A stretch of DNA of 64,000 nucleotides from Clostridium_AD estertheticum_D (GTDB lineage Bacteria; Bacillota; Clostridia; Clostridiales; Clostridiaceae): contig NZ_JAHLDM010000018.1 in NCBI RefSeq assembly GCF_018861295.1, positions 46,624 through 110,623 of the forward strand, read 5' to 3'. A program made the position numbers and the translations under genes. Numbering within the stretch: position 1 is the first letter of the stretch; each line of letters starts with the position of its first letter. Shown here in pieces: positions 18,339-28,095 of this stretch. The notes beneath the pieces are model-generated. The model was not told where the DNA came from, searched no databases, and was given only the letters and a program-made list of their open reading frames with translations.

Positions 18339-18379
18339 AATAAATCCAGAAGGAGATTTAGAGTCCCTCTGAATTTATT
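18339..18379 (-). terminator. imperfect hairpin after the ornithine operon antiporter
   Basis: A stem of about 16 bp with a few mismatches (18339-18354 with 18364-18379) is followed on the minus strand by an AT-rich run. It lies between the antiporter and the RocB-like gene and may end or attenuate the ornithine operon. Confidence 0.5.
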
Positions 18380-18437
18380 TTTGTTATAACATATTATTTA
18401 TACTTATAAAAATGGATACTTTACTTCTGAAATGTTA

Positions 18438-19859
18438 CTACACAGAAATTTTACCCATAGCTGCTGCTATTATCATAATAATAGCCACTATAATAATAAC
18501 TAGCATAGCCAACTTTTCTTTAGAAGTAATAACTTCATTTTTTTCTTTTTTAGCTTTTAAATAAAAACCTATACCTACTGCATAAATTACAACAGCTAAA
18601 CCTAAATATCCAATTCCTACTGCATATATAACATAAATTGAATAAATACCTGCAATTATTGATATAATTTTTTCTTTAATATGTCCGCTTTCTTTATTAT
18701 ATACTTTATATGCAAACATAGATGATAATAAGTATGGTATTAATATATTAGTTGTACACATATGAGTTGCTACATAGTAGGCCTTTTGTAGTGCTGGTGA
18801 TAACATAGCTAAAAGCCCTATTTGTGTTGCAAGCATTGAAAATAAAAGAGCATTTGTAGGTACGTTTTTACTATTATTCTTTTTAAACCATTTAGGCATT
18901 AGCCCATCTTGATCTGCTGGAACATACAATATTTCTGTAGTTAACAAAAGCCAGCAAAGGAGTGCCCCTATAAGTGAAATTAAAATTCCAACTTTAACTA
19001 TCATAGCCCCCGCGCTTCCTAATGCTGTTTGTGCTAAAACAGCTGCTAATGGCGTTTGTGCTGCAACTAAAGCTTTAGCTGGCAGAATACCCATTGATAA
19101 TATTGATATTGATACATAAAGTGTTGCCGTTATAGCAAGTGAAATTATTGTTCCTTTACCAACTAGTATTTGTGATTCTGCTCTTTGGGATAAGACTACT
19201 AGACCTTCAACACCCACAAAACACCATAAAATTGTCCCCATTGCTCCACTTATCTGTTTTCCTAAGTTAACACTGTCTCCACTTGATGCTAAAACAGTCT
19301 GCCAATTATCAACATTAAATATACCTAGCTTAAAAGCTGAAAAACCAAATATAATTACTAATATTAGTGGTATTACTTTTCCAATTGTAACTACTAAATT
19401 CAGGATACCCGCTTGCCTTATACCCCTCCTTATTACAAAATAGTATGACCACAAAAGGATAGATGCAAATATGAATGATAAAATAGGAGGCATTGAATAT
19501 CCTTCTCCTATTAAACTATTGATAGTCTTAAAAATTAAAATAACAAATGCAATATTCCCAAGGAAAGAACTTGTAAAGTAGCCCCAAGCTGAATTAAACC
19601 CTACAAAGTCACCATATCCTTCTTTTGCATATGAATAAATCCCTCCCTTTAATTCCGGTTTTTTATTTGAAAGTAAGTAAAATACCAACCCTAGCATAAC
19701 TACGCCGAAAACTCCAATACCCCATGAAATAAGGACTGCCATTGGATTTGTTGTTGATATTAGGTCCGTTGGGCTATTAAAAATACCTGATGCAATCATA
19801 GTACCAATGCCTAAAGCTACAAGTAGCCCAAGACCTAATTTTTTATTGTCTTCTTCCAT
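18438..19859 (-). CDS. amino-acid antiporter, APC superfamily (ArcD/APA-like), ornithine operon
   Basis: 473 residues with about 12 transmembrane helices. The N-terminal unwound-helix motif IGTMIASGIFNSPTDL resembles that of the arcD product at 10818. The ribosome site is GGGGGAG nine bases from ATG. It is the last gene of the ornithine fermentation operon, 36 bases after ord. It probably imports ornithine or exchanges it for a product such as alanine. That job is inferred from position; the sequence alone only shows the antiporter family. Confidence 0.85.
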   Translation of the reverse strand: MEEDNKKLGLGLLVALGIGTMIASGIFNSPTDLISTTNPMAVLISWGIGVFGVVMLGLVFYLLSNKKPELKGGIYSYAKEGYGDFVGFNSAWGYFTSSFLGNIAFVILIFKTINSLIGEGYSMPPILSFIFASILLWSYYFVIRRGIRQAGILNLVVTIGKVIPLILVIIFGFSAFKLGIFNVDNWQTVLASSGDSVNLGKQISGAMGTILWCFVGVEGLVVLSQRAESQILVGKGTIISLAITATLYVSISILSMGILPAKALVAAQTPLAAVLAQTALGSAGAMIVKVGILISLIGALLCWLLLTTEILYVPADQDGLMPKWFKKNNSKNVPTNALLFSMLATQIGLLAMLSPALQKAYYVATHMCTTNILIPYLLSSMFAYKVYNKESGHIKEKIISIIAGIYSIYVIYAVGIGYLGLAVVIYAVGIGFYLKAKKEKNEVITSKEKLAMLVIIIVAIIMIIAAAMGKISV

Positions 19860-19895
19860 TATAAAAAACTCCCCCTAATGTTCGTTTATTCTACT

Positions 19896-20942
19896 TTATT
19901 TTACTAAATCTCTTACATCACCTATTATAGCTCTTGGAACTGGTAAATCAAGCATTGTTTTTAGTCCTGGCTCTGAATTCATTACAAGTGGAATCATATT
20001 AACACATATAGCAATTGTAGCAATGCCTCCTGGTATCTCTGGTTTTATTTGGAGGTTCAAGTTTGGAACTCCCTTAATTGTAATATAATCTCCAGTATCA
20101 ACATTCTCAAGTTCTGGTCTTATCTGTTGAGGATGCTCCATTGTAGCAAATACTTTATCTCCTAAACTTGCATATCCCAATTGGCTACATCCCGCAACTT
20201 CTCCAGCTTCCACCGAAACAATATCCGTGCTGCGTGGTACAGTTGTAACAATTGGTGATTTTTCTTGTCTAATATTATTGAACTTGATATTAAACGCTTC
20301 TTCAAACATTCCAAAAGATTGCATAAATCCAACGTGTCCATCTACTGTATTGTCTTTAACTCCTTGTATAAATTGTTCTGGTTTTAATCCTATACCTTGC
20401 TCAACCATAACTGCTTTACCAAAACAAGCTAAATCATTTACTCTAGTAGCCTTTATGCTATCAACCGTATCAGAAACTCCTGTAAGCATTATAGCAACTA
20501 AATCCATTATAAATCCAGGATTTACTCCAGTTCCTAATATTGAGATCTTATTTTCTTTAGCTATTCTATCCATATCATCTGATAATTTTGGATCCATTGC
20601 TCTTGGGTATGACATTTCTTCAGCTGTTGTTACGATATCCATGCCAGCTTCTGCTGCCATTTTTATTAATGGAAATACAACTTTTGTAAATGAAGCTGTT
20701 GCCATAAGACAAACATCTGCAAAACTCTTCTTTATAACATCCATAGAATTTCTAGTAACAATGCAAGAATTATCTTCATTTGCCTTTACACCTAACACTT
20801 CATAAAGTTTTTTGCCAACCTTATTGGGATCCATATCAATAGCTCCAACGATAGTAAATCCTTTTTTGCTGAGTACCATTTTAGCAATACCGCTTCCCAT
20901 TGAACCTAATCCCCAAACAACAACTCTTATTTTATTTTTCAT
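19896..20942 (-). CDS. ord: 2,4-diaminopentanoate dehydrogenase
   Basis: 348 residues. An N-terminal Rossmann fold (VWGLGSMGSGIAKMV) of the dihydrodipicolinate-reductase-like type. In ornithine fermentation it oxidatively deaminates 2,4-diaminopentanoate, made by OraSE, to 2-amino-4-ketopentanoate, releasing ammonia and NAD(P)H. The next step is the OrtAB thiolase encoded in the same operon. Start confirmed by AAGGAGG. The name rests on both the fold and the complete gene set around it. Confidence 0.92.
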   Translation of the reverse strand: MKNKIRVVVWGLGSMGSGIAKMVLSKKGFTIVGAIDMDPNKVGKKLYEVLGVKANEDNSCIVTRNSMDVIKKSFADVCLMATASFTKVVFPLIKMAAEAGMDIVTTAEEMSYPRAMDPKLSDDMDRIAKENKISILGTGVNPGFIMDLVAIMLTGVSDTVDSIKATRVNDLACFGKAVMVEQGIGLKPEQFIQGVKDNTVDGHVGFMQSFGMFEEAFNIKFNNIRQEKSPIVTTVPRSTDIVSVEAGEVAGCSQLGYASLGDKVFATMEHPQQIRPELENVDTGDYITIKGVPNLNLQIKPEIPGGIATIAICVNMIPLVMNSEPGLKTMLDLPVPRAIIGDVRDLVK

Positions 20943-20997
20943 AATATATTCCTCCTTAAAATTTTAATATTTAATTTCATATAATGCAAACTAATTT

Positions 20998-22068
20998 TTA
21001 ATTATTATAATACTTTTCAACATAAGGGGATGTCATTGCCTTAAGTAAACATCCATAATCTATTTTAAACTCCACTATACTCCCCACTATTAATTGTTTT
21101 TTACTATCAGTAACATCTAAAATCAGATGATCACTACTTGCACCAAAAATACTTATGTCATTGTCCAAAGGAGTTATCCCTTCTACTCTTATATCTTGTC
21201 TTCCTAATGCTATAATGGCTCTTTTTCTTATTCCTTTATCTTCAAAAGAAGGAATATGTCCAAACGCATCCATTCCTATAGTACCTGTTGGCACCGTTGG
21301 TTTGCTCTTTATTTCAACTATTTCACCGCTGAGTATGAAAGCATCATCATAGCAATTAGGCACTGGTTTCCCAAAAGAAGTTTCTCTACCAAGAACTATT
21401 GCTTCTCCAATTCGAAGCTGATTAATTTCTTTTGGCATTGTATCATTAATCACCATATATAAACTACTAGAGTTTCCTCCTGAAATTACAGGTAATTTTA
21501 AATCAAACCCTTTTTCTATATCAATTTTTAACTTTGTAAGCTTACCTAAGTTTTCACTATCCGGAATTACTCCACCGTAACAAGTAACATTGGTTCCAAG
21601 GCCTATTAGCTTAATATTATCTAATTTTACTATTTTACTGACAATAGAAACTACATCATTAACTAATACTCCTTCTCTTAAATCCCCTAAATCTACCATT
21701 AATATAATGTTATAGATTTTATTTAATTCTTTTGCAGCTTTTGCTAACTTCTCTATTGTATCTATTTCTGAATTCAAGCTACAATCACTATACTTAACAA
21801 CCTCAGAAACTTCACTTATCATTGGAATTCTAAGCAGCATTTTTTTACAATTTAAATCTTTTAACTTTTTTAAATTTAAAATTCTAGAATCCCCAACCAT
21901 AGATACTCCAGCTTCAAGTATACCTTCTACAATAGGCATTTGAGCACAATATACTTTAGTTACCGCCACAACATCTATCTGTTTTTTATTACACATTTCT
22001 AATATTATTTTTACATTGTGAGTCAATTTTTTAAGATCCACTTCCATACAAGGATATTTTTTTCCCAT
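20998..22068 (-). CDS. orr: ornithine racemase (alanine-racemase-like, PLP)
   Basis: 356 residues, alanine racemase N-terminal fold with the PLP Lys in VVAVTKVYCA (about residue 37). It converts L-ornithine to D-ornithine, the form used by the aminomutase. The ribosome site is GGGGAG before the ATG. It lies between the MutL-like gene and ord, as in other clostridial ornithine clusters. Alanine or another amino-acid racemase activity would be the alternative, but the context is specific. Confidence 0.9.
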   Translation of the reverse strand: MGKKYPCMEVDLKKLTHNVKIILEMCNKKQIDVVAVTKVYCAQMPIVEGILEAGVSMVGDSRILNLKKLKDLNCKKMLLRIPMISEVSEVVKYSDCSLNSEIDTIEKLAKAAKELNKIYNIILMVDLGDLREGVLVNDVVSIVSKIVKLDNIKLIGLGTNVTCYGGVIPDSENLGKLTKLKIDIEKGFDLKLPVISGGNSSSLYMVINDTMPKEINQLRIGEAIVLGRETSFGKPVPNCYDDAFILSGEIVEIKSKPTVPTGTIGMDAFGHIPSFEDKGIRKRAIIALGRQDIRVEGITPLDNDISIFGASSDHLILDVTDSKKQLIVGSIVEFKIDYGCLLKAMTSPYVEKYYNN

Positions 22069-22129
22069 ATAGATACTCCCCTTATTTTAAACTTTTACAA
22101 ATAATACTAACTAACAATCCAAATATATA

Positions 22130-23533
22130 TTATTTGTTTAAATTTGACTCAAATCTATCATCATTAATTTCCATATCCTTTGTTATCCCTAGACTTTGAA
22201 TTAATAGGGCTTTCGCTACTTCTTTGTTTTCTCTACTTAAAACTCCTGCACAAGCCATAATATAGTTTTTGTCGATTATTACTTTAGCACCTTTTTTAGG
22301 TAACATTGTAACTTCATCCTTTAAGTACCTTATTTTCAAAAGCAATTCTTCTCCCTTTGGAAGCCTTGTAAGTGCACCACCGGTACCTATTATATATTTA
22401 ACCTCAGATAAATCCTTACCATAGGCTACAAACCCACTGTCACCATCATATTTTCTTTTTATAAATCCTACATGCCTATCTATTGCAACAGCTATAGCTT
22501 TCTTTGTTAGCAATCTACTTGCAAATACATCCTCCTTATCTTTTGGTATAGGTTTTATATGCTCTTTTATATATTCAGTGCTAAATTCACCTAAGTCCCT
22601 ATCATCAAGTAAATCGATTACATTTTTACTGTTAATAAAAACTCCAAGGTCTCCTTCTACAGTTCTTTTAGCCTTTGGTTCAGGATTTATTAGCATATCT
22701 AAAACTACGCTACTTCCCTCTGTAACAGAATGCACATCGGTAGTAGCACCCCCTACATCAAGAACTACTAAGTCTCCTATTATGTCATACAAAAGTTTTG
22801 AACTTTCCATAACTGCTCCTGGTGTTGGCATTATGCTTCCATTTACCATTTCTTTTATTTTACTCATTCCAGGTGCCTTTACAATGTTTTTTTCAAAGGC
22901 TTCTTGTATTATTTTTCTTGCAGGTTCTACATTTAAAATATCTACACTTGGGTAAACATTATCTATTAAATAAATTTCTTGCCCTTCAAATATTTCTTTT
23001 ATTTCTTCTCTATTTTCGCTGTTTCCACAATAAACAATAGGAATACTAAATTTTTTAGCACTTATAAGTTCTGCATTATAAAGAGCTGTTTCCCTCTCAC
23101 CATAATCCGTGCCTCCAGCAATCATTATCATATTAGGGTTTATATCATGTATCCTCTTTAAATCACTCCTTCTCATTTTCCCAGCAGTAACCATTTTTAT
23201 TATGCCACCAGCGCCAAGAGCTGCTTCCCTTGCCGCCTTAACAGTCATGTGCTCCATAAGACCATGAACAGTTATTCTAAGCCCACCTGCCGCACTAGAT
23301 GTTGCTAACATCTTTTCCCACGTGATTGGTTCATGTATTTGATTTTCAATATCTTTAACTGCATTTTTTAATCCTATAGTTACATCACCGTCTGTTACTG
23401 TAGTACAACTGTTACCTTGAAAAGGTATATCTACAAAAACCTGTCCTGCCTCATCGTAACATACGTTAAATGCTGTAACCAATGTGGTGGTACTACCTAT
23501 TTCAGCAACTAGATAATCTACCTTCACAAGCAA
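22130..23533 (-). CDS. MutL/GlmL-like ATPase of the ornithine aminomutase cluster
   Basis: 467 residues with an actin/Hsp70-type ATPase core: phosphate-1 loop VAEIGSTTTLVTAF at the N-terminus, a second phosphate loop VVLDVGGATTDVHSV near the middle and GTGGALTRL later. GlmL/MutL-type proteins are encoded beside B12-dependent mutases and are thought to keep them or their cofactor active. It follows oraE by 11 bases. The start is uncertain: TTG at 23533 is 5 bases from AGGAG, and GTG at 23527 is 11 bases away. Confidence 0.85.
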   Translation of the reverse strand: MLVKVDYLVAEIGSTTTLVTAFNVCYDEAGQVFVDIPFQGNSCTTVTDGDVTIGLKNAVKDIENQIHEPITWEKMLATSSAAGGLRITVHGLMEHMTVKAAREAALGAGGIIKMVTAGKMRRSDLKRIHDINPNMIMIAGGTDYGERETALYNAELISAKKFSIPIVYCGNSENREEIKEIFEGQEIYLIDNVYPSVDILNVEPARKIIQEAFEKNIVKAPGMSKIKEMVNGSIMPTPGAVMESSKLLYDIIGDLVVLDVGGATTDVHSVTEGSSVVLDMLINPEPKAKRTVEGDLGVFINSKNVIDLLDDRDLGEFSTEYIKEHIKPIPKDKEDVFASRLLTKKAIAVAIDRHVGFIKRKYDGDSGFVAYGKDLSEVKYIIGTGGALTRLPKGEELLLKIRYLKDEVTMLPKKGAKVIIDKNYIMACAGVLSRENKEVAKALLIQSLGITKDMEINDDRFESNLNK

Positions 23534-23544
23534 TCACACTCCTT

Positions 23545-25755
23545 TTACTCTTCCTCTTCTTCATTATCAGGAAGACCCATTAACCTTTTAATTATGAATG
23601 ATGCAACAGAGGTGCCATTTGATCCACGTCCAAAACCAACATCCATGCCGTTTGCTTTAGCTATTTCATCTGTTACTTGTGTACCACCTGAAACAAGTAT
23701 AATCTTATCTCTTACTCCCTTTTCTATACAAAGATCACTAAGTTTTTTCATGTTTTTTGTATGAACATCATTATGACTAATTATTGTACTACAGAGTATA
23801 GCTTGAGCTTTTGACTCTATAGCTGCATCTACAAGTTTTTCTATTGGGCACGAAGTTCCAAGGAAAATTGCTTCTATACCAAATTTTTCAACTCCACCAT
23901 GTTTAATATCAATAACTTCACGAACTCCAACTGAATGTTCATCTTCCCCAACAGTTGCTGCAACAACCTTTATTGGATGCTGCTTTACATAATCTTTCAT
24001 TTGTTGATCTGACAGTGATTTTCTTCTCTTTGGAAGAACTAACTCATCACGTTTTATAGGTGTAAAATCACATACCCCTTTTATTTCAACGAGGGTTCCT
24101 TCCGCCTTTTGTAACACTTGTTTATGAACAATTTCTACATTTTTCAAATTCATTCTCTTGCCCATTTCAAGGGCTGCTGCCTCACTAATCTGTTCATTTT
24201 CCGGTATACATAAAGTGATCTTTACATACCCATCTTTTGCCCATTGAACTTCAGGAATTATAGTACCATCTTCTTTAACTTTTTCCATTCTCTTAAATAC
24301 ATTATCGTTATCATCTAATTCATCGATGTATATAATTTTAGAATGATTACACAAGGTACATTCATCAATAGCATCACAAGGTTTTTTATACTCTTTGGGA
24401 ACATTATTGTATCCAAAATGACCACAAACAGGTGCAAAATAATCTGATTCTCTCTTAACTATTGTCCCAACTGCATCTCCACCTAGAATCTTTCTTGCAA
24501 TACCATCATCATTTCTTTCTGGGTACTGACCTGAGTCAATAAAAAATCCAGAATCTACAGCTTTAAAGTATCCACCAACCTCTAATATTTCCTCAAAGAA
24601 CAAAACAGCTCTTTCCTGAATTTCTCTTGCCTTTTCTCTTAAATATCCTGTTTTCTTAAGCTCTATCATATCCATTAATCCATCCATACCTATAAATGCT
24701 TGTTTAGCTGTGTTAATAGCATGAATATTATTATAATGCCAAGGAACATTACGTCCTTCATCAGGAGTTATTGTACTTTGAATATCTGCTGATGTTAACT
24801 CAGATATTAAAAGATTCAAAGTATGCCCTACGGTAGCTTCCCTTTCACAAGATTCTATATATTTAGTATTCATTTGAGCTCTCATTTTATATTTTTTGAA
24901 AAACTCCCTTAGAGCAACTGCATAAGGCAAGTCATATCTCATACAAGGTGCTGGTGCTGATGTTGGAGGTACTGTTGATAAAGAAATATTTTCTGGTTTC
25001 ATTCCAACAAGCTCAGAAAAACAAGAATTTATAGCATGTTGTACCATAAGTTCTGGCATTACCTTATAACCCTTCATAGCTGTTGCATTTGCATTATGTG
25101 CTCCATCTATTTGAAGCATTCCAGCATGTGCCATGATGCCTTTTGCAACTGCAGCATCAACGAATGATCTAACCATATTAATATTTCTATAAAGCACATT
25201 GTATTGTGGATCTTGATGAGCTCCATTAACGCCTTCTTCTGCAAACATAACTGCTACATCTGGACCTGCAACGCCAGATACATAGGAATGAAAATTAATC
25301 TTTCTACCCACTTCTTCTTCTATTAAATCTATAGCTTTTCTTGTTGCTCTAATTTCTTTTCTAGTTATTGGTACCCCACCAAAACCTTCTGGACTTCCTT
25401 CGAGTAGCCCATCAAAATGACTTTGTCCCATTGTCCTAATAACCATTAAATGATCCGCACCGTGCCATGCTGCCATTCTCATTCTTCTTATATCATCTTC
25501 AAATCTACCTGAAGCAATTTCTGTGGTAATAGTTGCTCTTGGTTGTGGATCTATATTTCCAAAACTCCTTGCTGCTGGAAGAGGCTGACTCTTCTTTAAT
25601 GGTGCTGATATTTCATGATATGTGAATTCACCAACTTTTCCAGTTTCGTTTTTTTCTCTCCAATGCCAGCCTCTCCATTTAGGCTCATACTTATCTAGAT
25701 CCTTTAATATTTCTTCTACATTAAGTTTTGTATTTTCCTCTAACTTTTCCTGCAT
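23545..25755 (-). CDS. oraE: D-ornithine 4,5-aminomutase, large (E) subunit
   Basis: 736 residues. It moves the 5-amino group of D-ornithine to carbon 4 using adenosylcobalamin and PLP, giving 2,4-diaminopentanoate. The cobalamin-binding DxHxxG motif is visible as DEHSVG, with the axial His at residue 607, and Lys618 lies 11 residues later. That is the spacing between the axial His and the PLP-binding Lys described for the Acetoanaerobium (C.) sticklandii enzyme. A PLP TIM barrel fills the N-terminal two thirds and a Rossmann B12 domain the end. It begins one base into the oraS stop codon (TAATG), so the two subunits are made in step. Confidence 0.96.
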   Translation of the reverse strand: MQEKLEENTKLNVEEILKDLDKYEPKWRGWHWREKNETGKVGEFTYHEISAPLKKSQPLPAARSFGNIDPQPRATITTEIASGRFEDDIRRMRMAAWHGADHLMVIRTMGQSHFDGLLEGSPEGFGGVPITRKEIRATRKAIDLIEEEVGRKINFHSYVSGVAGPDVAVMFAEEGVNGAHQDPQYNVLYRNINMVRSFVDAAVAKGIMAHAGMLQIDGAHNANATAMKGYKVMPELMVQHAINSCFSELVGMKPENISLSTVPPTSAPAPCMRYDLPYAVALREFFKKYKMRAQMNTKYIESCEREATVGHTLNLLISELTSADIQSTITPDEGRNVPWHYNNIHAINTAKQAFIGMDGLMDMIELKKTGYLREKAREIQERAVLFFEEILEVGGYFKAVDSGFFIDSGQYPERNDDGIARKILGGDAVGTIVKRESDYFAPVCGHFGYNNVPKEYKKPCDAIDECTLCNHSKIIYIDELDDNDNVFKRMEKVKEDGTIIPEVQWAKDGYVKITLCIPENEQISEAAALEMGKRMNLKNVEIVHKQVLQKAEGTLVEIKGVCDFTPIKRDELVLPKRRKSLSDQQMKDYVKQHPIKVVAATVGEDEHSVGVREVIDIKHGGVEKFGIEAIFLGTSCPIEKLVDAAIESKAQAILCSTIISHNDVHTKNMKKLSDLCIEKGVRDKIILVSGGTQVTDEIAKANGMDVGFGRGSNGTSVASFIIKRLMGLPDNEEEEE

Positions 25756-26120
25756 TAGTTGTCACTTCCTTTCATTTTTTCAGATACGACATCCCAGCCT
25801 ATTCCTTTAGAAAGTTCCACTCCTGCTTTAATATAATCTATATTTTTAAGCTTTGCATAAGTTAAAATAACATTTCCTATACCCTTGCCAAGTAAGTTCC
25901 ATTTAGTTCCATAAGATATTATGGGCTGAGCTTGCAAACTAGAAAAACCCATTCTAAGTACTACAGACCGTTCAATAGCTGGTGACGTATGAGTATATGC
26001 TAAATCAACCATAGGTTTTACGACTTGATTTGTAAGACTCCAAAATCTGTCATACAATTGATCATTTGTTAAATTTTTTAAATGTTCTCTTCTTATTTCA
26101 AAATCATCTTCTCTTTTCAT
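25755..26120 (-). CDS. oraS: D-ornithine 4,5-aminomutase, small (S) subunit
   Basis: 121 residues, the normal size of this subunit, which packs on OraE to form the heterotetrameric mutase. It has no catalytic motif of its own. GGGGG lies before the ATG, and its stop overlaps the oraE start by one base. Identification rests on size, position and the R-E-H-L-K-N-L-T-N start typical of OraS. Confidence 0.93.
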   Translation of the reverse strand: MKREDDFEIRREHLKNLTNDQLYDRFWSLTNQVVKPMVDLAYTHTSPAIERSVVLRMGFSSLQAQPIISYGTKWNLLGKGIGNVILTYAKLKNIDYIKAGVELSKGIGWDVVSEKMKGSDN

Positions 26121-26138
26121 AAATTAAATACCCCCTTC

Positions 26139-27551
26139 CTAACATATTTCAACGTTATGTTGTTTTAATATTTCTACAATTTTTTCTTTGGGCAACTTTG
26201 TTTCCAATGACAAATATTCAATATCAACCTGCTGCGCTTTATTCTCACCTAATTTCTTAATTACATTTTTCATATATGATTTTTTTAACCCTTCCATATC
26301 GATATCGGTAACTTTCACCTTTGATGGATGAGATGGAATTACTATATTCTCACCTGGTATTTGCTCCTTTGGATCACCAACACAAACTTTAATTCCATTT
26401 TCTTTAGCAAAATTAAGTTGAGGTAATAAATGTTTCCCAGCTCCCGTATATTCAGTCTCTTGAACAACTATGATAGCATCATCATCATATTCCTGAGCAA
26501 TTGCAAATGCCGCTACTAAGGATACATTTCCTGCTGGCCCTCGCTCAAGTCCTTCTAGCTGTGCTAATATTTCAGTCATCCAAAATACATCACCCTGAGT
26601 AGTTGTTACATATCTATCTAAATATCTTAAAGGTCTAGCCGCACTTCTAGGTACATCTGACCTATCAGGATTCGTCATAAATGGAATCCCAAATCCTGTA
26701 TGCCCTGTAGTAAACGATTTCTTGTTGAAGTCTATATCAGATGCCATATGAAGACCCGAAAGATCAACTGATGCTCCTATTATCTTTGTCTTTGTAGAAC
26801 CAGCTCTAATAAGCCCTCTTGCCGTACCCGTAACATTGCCACCACCTGCATGAGTTATAATAACAGCCTCCGGTTCTTTCCCTAATTTTTCTCTGCACTG
26901 CTCAGCTATCTCATAACCTAATGTCTCAATCCCTGCTACTCCATAAGATGAATATAGTGAAGCATTATAATAACCTGTATCTTCAAGTATTTTTAGGTAA
27001 GTATAAAATAATTCAGGACCTACAGAAAGTCTAACAACTTCTGCTCCAAATCCTTCACATTTTCTTCCTTTTTCTAATATCTCTGGTTGCCCTACTTTTC
27101 TTGAATCATAACATTCGTTTGCTATTATACATTTAAGACCACGTATATTTGCTTGAGATGCAACTGCGGCTCCATAATTACCTGAAGTAGCTGCTCCTAC
27201 GCCAGTGTAGCCTCTCTTCATTGCATCAAATACAGATACACACGCTCTTCTATCTTTAAAACTTCCGGATGGGTTAGCACTTTCATCTTTTACAAATATT
27301 CTAGCCGCATGTCCAGTCGTTGACACCTTTCTTGCAAGTTTTGTTATATTTCTTAATTCTAGAAGTGGAGTATTTCCTACTCCCACCTCGTTTTGAATTC
27401 TTTTAACTTCTTCAAACGAATATTCAACATCACTCATCAAAGCTTCATAATCAAATGAAATTTTGCCAGTTTCATATTTACTATAATCTATCCCTATAGA
27501 TTTTAGAATTATAGTATTCTTTCTAGACATAAGCTTTTCATATTTATTCAC
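26139..27551 (-). CDS. ortB: 2-amino-4-ketopentanoate thiolase, beta subunit
   Basis: 470 residues with the threonine-synthase-like fold of fold-type II PLP enzymes. The PLP Lys is in NPSGSFKDRRA (about residue 97) and a Gly-rich phosphate loop is at THAGGGNVTGTA. With OrtA it splits 2-amino-4-ketopentanoate with CoA to acetyl-CoA and alanine. The start is GTG at 27551, nine bases after AGGAGG; the nearby ATG is out of frame and quickly stops. Confidence 0.94.
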   Translation of the reverse strand: MNKYEKLMSRKNTIILKSIGIDYSKYETGKISFDYEALMSDVEYSFEEVKRIQNEVGVGNTPLLELRNITKLARKVSTTGHAARIFVKDESANPSGSFKDRRACVSVFDAMKRGYTGVGAATSGNYGAAVASQANIRGLKCIIANECYDSRKVGQPEILEKGRKCEGFGAEVVRLSVGPELFYTYLKILEDTGYYNASLYSSYGVAGIETLGYEIAEQCREKLGKEPEAVIITHAGGGNVTGTARGLIRAGSTKTKIIGASVDLSGLHMASDIDFNKKSFTTGHTGFGIPFMTNPDRSDVPRSAARPLRYLDRYVTTTQGDVFWMTEILAQLEGLERGPAGNVSLVAAFAIAQEYDDDAIIVVQETEYTGAGKHLLPQLNFAKENGIKVCVGDPKEQIPGENIVIPSHPSKVKVTDIDMEGLKKSYMKNVIKKLGENKAQQVDIEYLSLETKLPKEKIVEILKQHNVEIC

Positions 27552-27592
27552 GATGCATAACCTCCTATTAAAATAGATTTAAATTCATTATT

Positions 27593-27883
27593 TTACTGAG
27601 ATATCATCTCTCTAGCTTGTTTTCCTATATTACTTATTTCTTCAACATACTTACCATATGTGTGGTAATATCCTGGTTCTATTTGAACGACTATTCCTCT
27701 AGCAATTCTACCTACATTGGTTTCAACTTGCATTTCATTTCCTAATTCACAATCACTGAGGCACTTTCCCCGTATCCAGCATTTAAGAGGAGTTTTCTTT
27801 GTCTCATCAGGAATGTTATTAGCTCTATCTTCTGGTGTTAAAACGATTTCTTCTATCTCGACCCAAGTACCTTTTTTAATCAT
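27593..27883 (-). CDS. ortA: 2-amino-4-ketopentanoate thiolase, alpha subunit
   Basis: 96 residues from the ATG at 27883, which has GGGAGG eight bases upstream; an earlier in-frame start at 27904 lies in the ribosome site and is rejected. A small beta-rich subunit partnering OrtB in the CoA-dependent thiolytic step. It is the first gene of the ornithine operon, about 65 bases downstream of a sigma-54 promoter. Confidence 0.93.
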   Translation of the reverse strand: MIKKGTWVEIEEIVLTPEDRANNIPDETKKTPLKCWIRGKCLSDCELGNEMQVETNVGRIARGIVVQIEPGYYHTYGKYVEEISNIGKQAREMISQ

Positions 27884-27947
27884 AATTTTACCTCCCAAAA
27901 TCAAAATTATTATTAAATCATTTTATTAATATACTTATTTTAATAGG

Positions 27948-27965
27948 AGCAATTATCATGCCAAA
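27948..27965 (-). promoter_or_regulatory. sigma-54 (-24/-12) promoter of the ortA operon
   Basis: On the minus strand the sequence reads TTTGGCATGATAATTGCT. The GG and GC dinucleotides are exactly 10 bases apart, and the flanks match the TGGCAC-N5-TTGCA consensus except for C to T at one position and A to T at the end. The predicted start is about 50 bases before the ortA ATG. The sigma-54 activator gene is directly upstream. Confidence 0.85.
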
Positions 27966-27968
27966 TAG

Positions 27969-28008
27969 AAACACACGTATTTAAGCCATTGCTTAAATAC
28001 GTGTGTTT
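27969..28008. terminator. strong hairpin between the activator gene and the sigma-54 promoter
   Basis: A perfect 18-bp stem (27969-27986 with 27991-28008) and a 4-base loop. The T tract is better on the plus strand, weaker on the minus. It probably stops transcripts from the activator gene and insulates the operon promoter. Confidence 0.7.
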
Positions 28009-28014
28009 TTTATT

Positions 28015-28030
28015 TGCAAAATATTCTGCA
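28015..28030. promoter_or_regulatory. upstream activator site 1 (palindrome)
   Basis: TGCAAAATATTCTGCA, matching 14 of 16 bases with the core of the larger palindrome at 28096-28125. Its centre lies about 66 bp upstream of the middle of the sigma-54 promoter. Likely bound by the adjacent activator. Confidence 0.6.
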
Positions 28031-28095
28031 TGTTTTATTATAATAAAAAGTTTTAACTAATAATTCCCAGTAAATTCAGTCTCTTCTAAAGTTAA

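Noticed and set aside
20227..20805. 192-codon open frame on the plus strand
   Set aside because: Exactly antisense to ord, whose motifs and ribosome site are clear; no ribosome site of its own.
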